From: an uncultured Pseudomonadota bacterium
Lineage (GTDB): Bacteria; Pseudomonadota; Alphaproteobacteria; RF32; CAG-239
Length of the DNA stretch: 8,996 nucleotides
Direction of reading: 5' to 3'
NCBI GenBank assembly: GCA_902796625.1
Contig: CADBPX010000107.1
Location: 1-8,996 of the forward strand
The translations under genes and the position numbers were made by a program. The notes under the pieces are model-generated. The model made no database searches. It was not told the DNA's origin and worked only from the letters and a program-made list of their open reading frames with translations. This document shows positions 1 to 5,763 of this stretch, piece by piece. The first letter of the stretch is position 1, and the number at the start of each line of letters is the position of its first letter.

Positions 1-35
1 AAAGTCAAATGCTCTACCGACTGAGCTACGAACTC
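1..35 (-). tRNA. tRNA-Lys(UUU), 5' half only (cut by window edge)
   Basis: Read on the minus strand, this is the first half of a tRNA: a 7-nt acceptor strand (GAGTTCG), T8-A9, a D-stem GCTC/GAGC closing a loop that contains GG, then an anticodon stem TTTGA followed by C-T-T-T at the window edge. The anticodon therefore starts UU, which leaves Lys, Gln or Glu as candidates. The anticodon-stem context GACTTT matches bacterial tRNA-Lys(UUU) best. The 3' half lies outside the window, so the isotype is inferred. A matching promoter sits immediately behind it (51-79). Confidence 0.88.
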
Positions 36-50
36 ATGCAAACGAATATG

Positions 51-79
51 CTTATAGTTGATAAAATATATTTAGTCAA
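51..79 (-). promoter_or_regulatory. sigma70-type promoter of the tRNA gene
   Basis: On the minus strand there is a -35 box TTGACT (74-79), a spacer of exactly 17 bp, and a -10 box TATAAG (51-56). Each box matches the consensus at five of six positions. Initiation would fall near 43-45, about 9 nt ahead of the mature tRNA 5' end at 35. The fit in spacing, direction and distance makes this the best-supported promoter in the window. Confidence 0.8.
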
Positions 80-80
80 T

Positions 81-106
81 AAAAAAAATAAAAAAAGTTA
101 AAAAAA
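81..106. promoter_or_regulatory. phased A-tracts, likely UP element or bent DNA of the tRNA promoter
   Basis: Three A-tracts of 8, 7 and 7 bases (81-88, 90-96, 100-106) start 9-10 bp apart, close to one helical turn. They lie directly upstream of the -35 box of the minus-strand tRNA promoter, where an UP element would bind the RNA polymerase alpha subunit. Phased A-tracts are also known to curve DNA. The pattern is seen in the sequence; the function is inferred, and the region is AT-rich throughout. Confidence 0.5.
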
Positions 107-138
107 GTGAAATAAGTGTTTATTTATTAATAATTATG

Positions 139-147
139 TGCTAACAT
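139..147 (+). promoter_or_regulatory. candidate extended -10 promoter for the nuoLMN-rnj operon
   Basis: TG-C-TAACAT is an extended -10 element with four of six matches in the hexamer, including the key A2 and T6. A start near 153-155 would give a leader of about 27 nt before the ATG at 181. No convincing -35 is visible (TTTATT at 119-124 is the best at 17 bp). In such AT-rich DNA, chance matches are common, so this is only a candidate. Confidence 0.3.
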
Positions 148-180
148 TCAACAAAATGATGTTTTTATGTGAGGTTATGA

Positions 181-498
181 ATGGCTATTAGTAATGAAAT
201 CGGGCAAAAAGGTCGTTATAGCATTTTGCAAAACGCTAAGGGTGATATTATGTTGATGATGGACAGCCGAATCGGCGGTCCGGAAAATCCGCGTTTTATT
301 TATGATGGTGGTAATATGGCTCTTTTGTACCGTTCTCGTGAAAGTTCCGTTGCTTTTCGTAATATTGATGAAGGAGCTTGGTCTGCATTGAAGGCAGTGC
401 GCGAAATTTTGGTAGTCGAAATTGAAGAAAATGATGTAGAACGTGAGTATATTGTTCCAGTGCGCATTGTTAAAGACGTGAATGCTTTAATGGTATAA
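181..498 (+). CDS. unrecognised 105-aa soluble protein, first gene of the nuoLMN operon
   Basis: I do not recognise this family. The start is supported by a short Shine-Dalgarno TGAGG (170-174) six bases before the ATG; an overlapping ATG at 177 runs into a stop after four codons. The protein is hydrophilic, with no signal peptide or membrane helix. By eye it is mostly strand-forming: alternating hydrophobic runs (RYSIL, DIMLMM, RFIYD, ALLYR, SVAFR), one probable helix around GAWSALKAV (residues 66-74), then two more strands (EILVVEI and YIVPVRIV). No metal-binding or catalytic motif stands out. It ends 16 bp before nuoL and probably shares its transcript. In standard nuo operons this slot is held by nuoK, but this protein is not NuoK, which is a three-helix membrane protein with intramembrane glutamates. 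It could be a lineage-specific accessory factor of the complex or an unrelated passenger. Confidence 0.8.
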   Translation: MAISNEIGQKGRYSILQNAKGDIMLMMDSRIGGPENPRFIYDGGNMALLYRSRESSVAFRNIDEGAWSALKAVREILVVEIEENDVEREYIVPVRIVKDVNALMV

Positions 499-514
499 TT
501 TTTCGGGTGTCGGT

Positions 515-2206
515 ATGATAGCTTATACGACCGCACTATTGTTTCTTATCGGAATTTTTGCCAGTTTTAGAGTGTCAGTGAGGTTCGATCGTTTGGCCTC
601 CTTTATGGTTTGTTTGCTTGTCGGAGCAACGTTTTGGGGATTCGAGCAGGCAGCACTTGAAGGTGGAGAAGAGATTCTTTCTTTCATGTGGAATAGCTCA
701 CCGAGCGGCGATATCAAAATTGATATTATTTCAAATGCATATAACTATGGCTTGATTTTACCTTTTTTTGTAATAACTATCGTCTTTATCATAAATAATA
801 CTATTTTTCGTTATGAAGAGAGTCGCAATAACCATAATGCAGTGTTATTGTTTAACTTGGTAGCGCTTATTATGATGATTACCAGCAATAATTTTGTGCA
901 ATTACTTTCAGCACTGTTTATGGTTGATATTTTGGCGTTGTTTATAGTTAAAGATGTTGAAGCATATCGGCGTTATATCTTAATTAATATTGTCGCAGAT
1001 ATGCTGATTTTTATGGTATTAACACTGATAAACTGTCGTGTGGATACTTTAGATATCGGTGAAATTTTACTCTATAAAAAGGAAGGTGGATATCTCGATT
1101 TTATTGCAGTTTCAGGATTATTATCCGTTTTTATAAAGTTGGGATATTGGGGGTTTCAAGTTGGATTGTACGGTTTGCGTCGCGTTCGCTTGCATCGTTT
1201 GCAGGAGGTTCTGTTTTTGTCTTCACCGGCCGCAGCGATTATTATATTAATGAAATTCCATATTCTTTGGCGTTCTTCATTTTATTATGTGCCACTTCTA
1301 TGTGTTATGAGCATCTTAACGATAATATGGGGTTTTGTAGCTAGCGTAATATATAATGACTATAAGAGCAAGATTATATATTGGCAATTGATGTTTTGGG
1401 CTCTTTTTGTTGTTTTGTTAAATTTTTACGGCTTCGTTTGGTCTGAAAATTTTACCCGTTTATTGCTGGCAATGTTTGTTTTGCAATTGGCTTTATATGG
1501 CTTGTATTTTTATATGCGGCGAAGATCACAGGTTATTAAAATGATGTTGCATCCGATTAGTAATAAAGGAGCAGCTTATACCATAGGAACGATTGTTACA
1601 GCAATGTTTGTGACTATTTCGGGTACGTTAACGCTTTTATATAATAATACAAATCGCTACTATATTTGGTTGTTTGGGATTTTGTTTACGTTTACTCTGA
1701 GCACAACCTGCCGTCAACTCCATTTTTTGTTCAAGAAAAAAATGAAATATGAAGTTGAAGCTCAATCTCAATCTCAATCTTATAAAACTCTGTTTTTTGC
1801 AATTTTAATTGTTATCAGTTATGTGCTTTCTTTAGGTTTACCTTATTTAAAGCCGACTACCTGGGGTTTTGCTCTTGCTTTTGTGGTTTTGTGCTTTAAA
1901 AATCCGCTGGCTTTCACCTATAAGTTATATAAAAAGCAAAATTTACAGAACAATGATTGGGGAGGGCATCTGTATCGTTTATTTGCATTGCGGCCGCTGG
2001 TTTTTGCCGGACGTTGCCTATTTGTTGTTTTTGATCGCATTGTTATTGAAAAGGGAATTATATCCTTGTCCGTTTCATGCGGACGCTGTGCTTTGCGAAT
2101 ATTCCGAAAATTACATAATAGTCGGATAATCGGTTCAATATTGGTGATTATTTTGCTTATTGCGTTGCTATATGCATCATTTGTACAAGGAGAAAGGCAT
2201 GTTTAA
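515..2206 (+). CDS. nuoL: divergent NuoL-like (ND5) subunit of NADH dehydrogenase complex I
   Basis: A 563-aa polytopic membrane protein, short for NuoL (usually over 600 aa). NuoL is the distal antiporter-like subunit of complex I. Recognition rests on position before nuoM-nuoN and on local matches: residues 152-162 match the KKAF..NRVGD helix and keep its Asp (D162, E. coli D178); residues 201-252 align without gaps to the GKSAQ..[20 protein letters not shown] region and keep the Lys (K208, E. coli K229). The C-terminus (about 485-556) resembles the NuoL lateral-helix tail: RP..., DRIVIE, then RKLHNSR before a last membrane helix. That tail argues against an Mrp antiporter. The E. coli Glu144 position appears to be Phe135, with D138 one turn later, and His254 is Leu233. 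The [15 protein letters not shown] and GFWSKD motifs are missing. The ATG follows a weak ribosome site. The gene overlaps nuoM by 8 bp. Family assignment is fairly sure; catalytic competence is doubtful. Confidence 0.75.
   Translation: MIAYTTALLFLIGIFASFRVSVRFDRLASFMVCLLVGATFWGFEQAALEGGEEILSFMWNSSPSGDIKIDIISNAYNYGLILPFFVITIVFIINNTIFRYEESRNNHNAVLLFNLVALIMMITSNNFVQLLSALFMVDILALFIVKDVEAYRRYILINIVADMLIFMVLTLINCRVDTLDIGEILLYKKEGGYLDFIAVSGLLSVFIKLGYWGFQVGLYGLRRVRLHRLQEVLFLSSPAAAIIILMKFHILWRSSFYYVPLLCVMSILTIIWGFVASVIYNDYKSKIIYWQLMFWALFVVLLNFYGFVWSENFTRLLLAMFVLQLALYGLYFYMRRRSQVIKMMLHPISNKGAAYTIGTIVTAMFVTISGTLTLLYNNTNRYYIWLFGILFTFTLSTTCRQLHFLFKKKMKYEVEAQSQSQSYKTLFFAILIVISYVLSLGLPYLKPTTWGFALAFVVLCFKNPLAFTYKLYKKQNLQNNDWGGHLYRLFALRPLVFAGRCLFVVFDRIVIEKGIISLSVSCGRCALRIFRKLHNSRIIGSILVIILLIALLYASFVQGERHV
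1761..1780 (+). repeat. short hexanucleotide tandem repeat (CTCAAT x3.3) inside nuoL
   Basis: Three and a third copies of CTCAAT encode a Gln-Ser dipeptide repeat (residues 417-422) in a hydrophilic, charged loop after the KKKMKYEVEA segment. The unit is six bases, so gain or loss of copies would keep the frame and only change loop length. With so few copies it may simply be a neutral linker. Confidence 0.6.
2187..2192 (+). promoter_or_regulatory. Shine-Dalgarno site that sets the nuoM start
   Basis: AAGGAG lies six bases before the ATG at 2199, inside the last codons of nuoL. It selects 2199 rather than the in-frame ATG at 2160, which has no such site. The 8-bp overlap with nuoL suggests translational coupling. 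Confidence 0.8.
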
Positions 2207-3623
2207 TCTTTTGTTTGTATTTATGATGGTACCGCTGATCGGATGTATGTTTGCCATTATGGCTAAAAGAAATGATAGTAATGCGTATTTTGTATCTCTG
2301 TTCACAACATTTTCAGCAATTATCGCCAGTTTGTTGCTCTTTTCTAGAATTAATTATATTGGTGATGGAATGCAGCTAAAATATTCATTTCTTTGGCTAG
2401 AAAGTATGAATATAATCCTAACTTTCGGAATGGATATTTTTTCATTATTAATGCTGCTTGGAATATATATATCTTTTGCTATCGGACTGGTCGGGTTACC
2501 GGAAGCCGATAGAAAGAATAAAACATTACAGGTTATGATACTTTTGCTGCTATGGCTGTTTACGGGATTTTTTGCCGCAGATGATTTGGTATCTTTTTAT
2601 ATTTTCTTTGCCGGAATGCTAATTCCTTTGTATATGGCTATCGGATTAGATGGAAACATTCGCAAAAAATCAACATTATATCTGTTTTTTTTATATAATT
2701 TTGCCGGTATTTTGCTACTGCTTTTTGCTATTATGATTGCTTTTCGTTTTTACCATGGAAATATGCTATTGCGCGAATTTTCATTGATTAAAATGCCAAT
2801 GAAAGTCGGTTTATTTGTTTGGGGTGGAGTGTGTCTGTCATTTATCTCTCGTATTCCGATTTGGCCATTTCATTATTGGATATCTTCCATTAGTTCAGGT
2901 ATTAAAAATCCTTTGGTTTATATTGTTACTAATTTAATGCCGCTTACCGGATTGTATGGTTTTATTCGTTTTTGGCAGTCGGCAATCGCTGATAGTATGC
3001 GAGCTTATGTTCCGATTATGGTTGCTTTTTGTTTGTTAACTATGTTGTTTATTGTTCTGACGGGAATAGCGCGAAAACAGTTTTTGTACAAGCTGTTTTC
3101 ATATATGACTGTCTATTATTTAATGTTCTTATTGGCAGTTGTCTTGTTGTCTTCGATCTTTTTGACCGATACATTGTTGATGAATATCGGATATGCTTTG
3201 TTCATCTTTTTAATTGTTAACTCTTCTTTGGTGGTTTTGGATTTGCGTTTGGAGCGCGAATCTGCTATCCATAAAATTGAGTATAAAGGGGTTTTGGCAT
3301 ACATGCCTAAATTGGCTGCTGTTTTTGCTTATTTTGTTCTAATAGCTATCGGTTTGCCGATTTCTTCAATGTTTTGGAATAATTTCATTATTATTTCGGC
3401 ATTGTTTAATTTTAGTTTTTTTATCGGTTTAGTGGTGATGGTTGCTATTTTGATGATTTCGATAGCTTTGCTTTATGAACTTTATTTAATGCGTGATTTG
3501 CAAACGTATGCCACAAATAATATAGAATTTTCCGACCTAACCAGATCAGAACAAGCTTTCTTTATAAGTATTATTTTGATCCTGTTTTTGTCATTTTTTA
3601 ATCCACTGTGGTTTGTGTTTTAG
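2199..3623 (+). CDS. nuoM: divergent NuoM-like (ND4) subunit of complex I lacking the key charged residues
   Basis: A 474-aa polytopic membrane protein, slightly short for NuoM (about 500 aa), the middle antiporter-like subunit of complex I. Clear NuoM signatures: GFFAADDLVSFYIFFAGMLI (123-142) matches the TM5 motif DL..FYIFFEG.LIPM; SRIPIWPFHYW (217-227) matches VKVPMFPFHTW; LYGFIRF (252-258) matches the YGLLRF end of the same block; GLPISSMFWNNF (385-396) matches GLPG.SGFVGEF. The ungapped alignments place Ala138 at E. coli Glu144, Arg218 at Lys234, Leu249 at Lys265 and Asn395 at Glu407, all known to matter for proton transfer. His225 in the PFH motif is kept, but the PDAHVEAPTAGS loop is replaced by small and polar residues. 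The start at 2199 is chosen for its strong ribosome site; the ORF opens at 2160. Frame and ribosome site are intact, so this is not an obvious pseudogene. Confidence 0.85.
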   Translation: MFNLLFVFMMVPLIGCMFAIMAKRNDSNAYFVSLFTTFSAIIASLLLFSRINYIGDGMQLKYSFLWLESMNIILTFGMDIFSLLMLLGIYISFAIGLVGLPEADRKNKTLQVMILLLLWLFTGFFAADDLVSFYIFFAGMLIPLYMAIGLDGNIRKKSTLYLFFLYNFAGILLLLFAIMIAFRFYHGNMLLREFSLIKMPMKVGLFVWGGVCLSFISRIPIWPFHYWISSISSGIKNPLVYIVTNLMPLTGLYGFIRFWQSAIADSMRAYVPIMVAFCLLTMLFIVLTGIARKQFLYKLFSYMTVYYLMFLLAVVLLSSIFLTDTLLMNIGYALFIFLIVNSSLVVLDLRLERESAIHKIEYKGVLAYMPKLAAVFAYFVLIAIGLPISSMFWNNFIIISALFNFSFFIGLVVMVAILMISIALLYELYLMRDLQTYATNNIEFSDLTRSEQAFFISIILILFLSFFNPLWFVF

Positions 3624-3626
3624 GAG
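3622..3626 (+). promoter_or_regulatory. nuoN Shine-Dalgarno site overlapping the nuoM stop codon
   Basis: AGGAG starts within the TAG stop of nuoM (3621-3623) and sits six bases before the nuoN ATG at 3633. A ribosome terminating on nuoM would cover or free this site, so nuoM and nuoN are likely translationally coupled. Confidence 0.8.
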
Positions 3627-3632
3627 TAAAAG

Positions 3633-5048
3633 ATGCTGGAACAAATAATTTATGCAATGCCTTTGTTAGTTTTATTTGTCGGGATTGGCTACTTTTCTTT
3701 ATTTGAATTTCGAGATAACGAAGTTTTATTCACGTTTAAGATAACTCGTTTAACACTGGTTATGAGTTTTGTATTTGCGGTAATATTTTATAATAAACCG
3801 ATGATTGCCGGTTTAGTGCGTGCTAATAACTATTCACTACTCTTTCAGGTTTTACTTTATGGTGGAACAATGACGTTGTTGTTTATGTCACGCAAATGGT
3901 TTGCCGTGATGAAAGAGTCAACCCATATGTTCTGTTACGCCTTGCTTTTGAGCGTGTTTGCCGGCAACCTTTTGATAACATCGCGTAATTTGGCGCTAAC
4001 CTTTGGCGGGTTTATACTTTTGATGTTGAGTAATTTGTTATTCCTTCGCAAAATTGCTTATAAAAAAGAAAACGCAATTAACGTAAAAATATACTCAATT
4101 TCGGCCGCTTTAAGCGTACTTTTTCTGATAGCGGCAATAGTTTTTTTGTTTGAAAAAGTTGGAAGTTTGGATTATGTCTGGCTGAAATTGTATTTTGAGG
4201 AAAATAGTTTTGGTATTGTCAGTTTTTGCGCGGTGTCTGTTTTTATCTTAACTTTTATGTTTTTATTGGCAATCGCACCACTGCATTTTTGGTTTACGGA
4301 AATTTCCGGCCGAGTAACGTTGCCGGTATTCGGCTATTTTATGCTAGTTCCGTTGAGTGCAATTTGGGCCGGTTTAATTCGTTTTAATTTAGAGGTTGCA
4401 GCTCCGATATCGCAGTTCTTGCGGCTTTTTTATATTGGAGTCGGTTTAGCTTCAGTAACACTTGGAGCAATTGGCGCATGTAGCGGCAAAAATATGCGTA
4501 AAATATTGGCTTATAGTGCGGTATTTCATCAAGGAATAATGTTATTGTTGATGCAATATTTCACTTTACACGCCACAGATGCAGTTTTTGAATATTTAAT
4601 GGTATATCTGTTGGCAGTATGGGGGGCTTGTATTTGTCTATTCGGCTTAAAAATCAGAGGTGAGTATTTGTTTACGCTTGATGAATTTGCCGGTGTTGCT
4701 TTTAGACGTCCGTATATTGCTGCAGTTTTAACAATTGCATTATTTTCAATGCTTGGACTGCCACCATTGGCCGGTTTTTGGGGAATTTTTCGTGTGACTG
4801 AAGTTTTGATGTATCATGGTAATTTTTACCAGATGTTGTACTTGATAGTGATGCTGATGTGTATGGGGTTTGCTTTTTTGCGGGTCGTACAAAATATTTA
4901 TTTTGAAAACAGTCATGAAGTTTTAGATAAAAGTGATAAGGGTACATATGTTGGTTTAACAGCTTTTATTGTTATGATGGTTTTTATGATGTGTTTTCCG
5001 CATTATTGGATAGAAAATTTGAATTTTATTGCAGAGGGAATGCACTAA
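3633..5048 (+). CDS. nuoN: divergent NuoN-like (ND2) subunit of complex I lacking most channel residues
   Basis: A 471-aa polytopic membrane protein of normal NuoN length; NuoN is the antiporter-like subunit nearest the quinone end. Family matches: the TM5 region 117-137; KIYSISAALS (152-161), matching KY..LSAA.S; APLHFW (215-220), matching VPFHMW; NMRKILAYSAVFHQG (287-301), a near-perfect match to N.KR.LAYSSI.H.G; and LGLPPLAGFWGIF (374-386), matching GIPP..GF.GKF. Retained: Lys152 (E. coli Lys158) and His218 (His224). Lost: Glu133 is Ile128, Lys217 is Leu211, Lys247 is Leu241 and Lys395 is Ile385. The pattern parallels nuoM. The stop codon (TAA) directly abuts the birA ATG. The NuoN assignment is the firmest of the three because the LAYS and GLPPLAGF motifs are well kept. 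Confidence 0.88.
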   Translation: MLEQIIYAMPLLVLFVGIGYFSLFEFRDNEVLFTFKITRLTLVMSFVFAVIFYNKPMIAGLVRANNYSLLFQVLLYGGTMTLLFMSRKWFAVMKESTHMFCYALLLSVFAGNLLITSRNLALTFGGFILLMLSNLLFLRKIAYKKENAINVKIYSISAALSVLFLIAAIVFLFEKVGSLDYVWLKLYFEENSFGIVSFCAVSVFILTFMFLLAIAPLHFWFTEISGRVTLPVFGYFMLVPLSAIWAGLIRFNLEVAAPISQFLRLFYIGVGLASVTLGAIGACSGKNMRKILAYSAVFHQGIMLLLMQYFTLHATDAVFEYLMVYLLAVWGACICLFGLKIRGEYLFTLDEFAGVAFRRPYIAAVLTIALFSMLGLPPLAGFWGIFRVTEVLMYHGNFYQMLYLIVMLMCMGFAFLRVVQNIYFENSHEVLDKSDKGTYVGLTAFIVMMVFMMCFPHYWIENLNFIAEGMH

Positions 5049-5762
5049 ATGTCGGATTGGCAAATTTTTAAATATGCAGAACTAGATAGTACAAATAATA
5101 AAGCGCTGAAACTGGCAGATGTCGGACGACAAAAAATTGTTATTCAGGCCGAACAGCAAACTGCCGGCCGTGGCCGCCGCGGACGTTCTTGGAGTAGTCT
5201 TGCGGGGAATTTGTTTTTTTCGCAGGTTTTTGCTTTTGATATGCAAAGTATCGGAGCTTTGGTAATTATCTGTTCGCTCAGTGTATTGCAGACGATTAAA
5301 GACTTTTTTCCGCAGGCTGATGTCAGTTTGAAATGGCCGAATGATGTTCTATTAAATCAGGCTAAAGTCTGCGGAATGCTTATAGAAAAAGGAGAGGGTA
5401 ATAATATTATTGTCGGTATCGGAGTCAATGTGGCGCAAAGTCCGGAAAACTCTGTGATGATGTATCCGACAATTTCTCTGACTGAGGCCGGATACAATGT
5501 CAATAAAGACAGTTTCTTGCAAAAATATCTGCAAGTTTTTGATGAAAATTTTATAAATTGGCAGCAGAATAATATCAGCGCATTACGGCAACTTTGGGAA
5601 AGTTATGCCTATCGCTTGGGTGATAATATCGTTGTTCGGCAGAATAGCCAAGAAGAAGGCGGTATTTTCGGCGGTATTGATGAAAACGGAAATTTGTTGT
5701 TGCAACAGAATGATAGAATAAAGAAAATAATAGTCGGTGATGTTTTTTATTTAGGTAAATAA
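5049..5762 (+). CDS. birA: biotin--[acetyl-CoA-carboxylase] ligase, monofunctional
   Basis: A 237-aa cytosolic biotin-protein ligase. It activates biotin with ATP to biotinyl-AMP and transfers it to the lysine of biotin carboxyl carrier proteins such as acetyl-CoA carboxylase AccB. Visible motifs: STN (14-16), the adenylate-binding loop GRGRRGR (40-46), KWPND (95-99), the conserved Lys106 in KVCGMLIE (106-113), and GIGVNV (123-128), followed by the small SH3-like C-terminal domain (about 190-237). There is no N-terminal helix-turn-helix domain, so this is a group I enzyme and not the dual repressor of E. coli type. The ATG follows the nuoN stop with no gap; a GAGGG site (5034-5038) lies 10 bases upstream. 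birA after nuoN is a common alphaproteobacterial arrangement. The usual next gene, coaX, is absent and rnj follows after one base. Confidence 0.95.
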   Translation: MSDWQIFKYAELDSTNNKALKLADVGRQKIVIQAEQQTAGRGRRGRSWSSLAGNLFFSQVFAFDMQSIGALVIICSLSVLQTIKDFFPQADVSLKWPNDVLLNQAKVCGMLIEKGEGNNIIVGIGVNVAQSPENSVMMYPTISLTEAGYNVNKDSFLQKYLQVFDENFINWQQNNISALRQLWESYAYRLGDNIVVRQNSQEEGGIFGGIDENGNLLLQQNDRIKKIIVGDVFYLGK

Positions 5763-5763
5763 G

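Noticed and set aside
98..126. Possible plus-strand promoter TTAAAA, 17 bp, TATTTA
   Set aside because: Both boxes are weak and sit in very AT-rich DNA overlapping the A-tracts; the extended -10 at 139-147 is a slightly better candidate.
1147..1344. Plus-strand ORF of 65 codons within nuoL
   Set aside because: It lies wholly inside nuoL in another frame, has no ribosome site, and the nuoL frame there aligns without gaps to the conserved NuoL core.
1869..2129. Plus-strand ORF of 86 codons within nuoL, considered as a sign of a frameshift
   Set aside because: The nuoL frame continues through this stretch and encodes the recognisable lateral-helix tail of NuoL (DRIVIE, RKLHNSR), so the alternative frame is a shadow.
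2160..2198. Upstream in-frame ATG of nuoM at 2160
   Set aside because: It would add 13 polar residues before the first membrane helix, overlap nuoL by 47 bp and lacks a ribosome site; AAGGAG before 2199 decides the start.
515..5048. An Mrp-type cation/proton antiporter or membrane hydrogenase operon instead of complex I
   Set aside because: No small Mrp subunits (C, E, F, G) and no hydrogenase subunits are present; three successive L/M/N-type proteins, the lateral-helix tail and the following birA-rnj genes fit a nuo operon. It cannot be wholly excluded from this window.
515..5048. nuoLMN as outright pseudogenes
   Set aside because: All three reading frames are full length without internal stops or frameshifts, start and stop signals are tightly coupled, and structural motifs are retained, which argues for continued selection.
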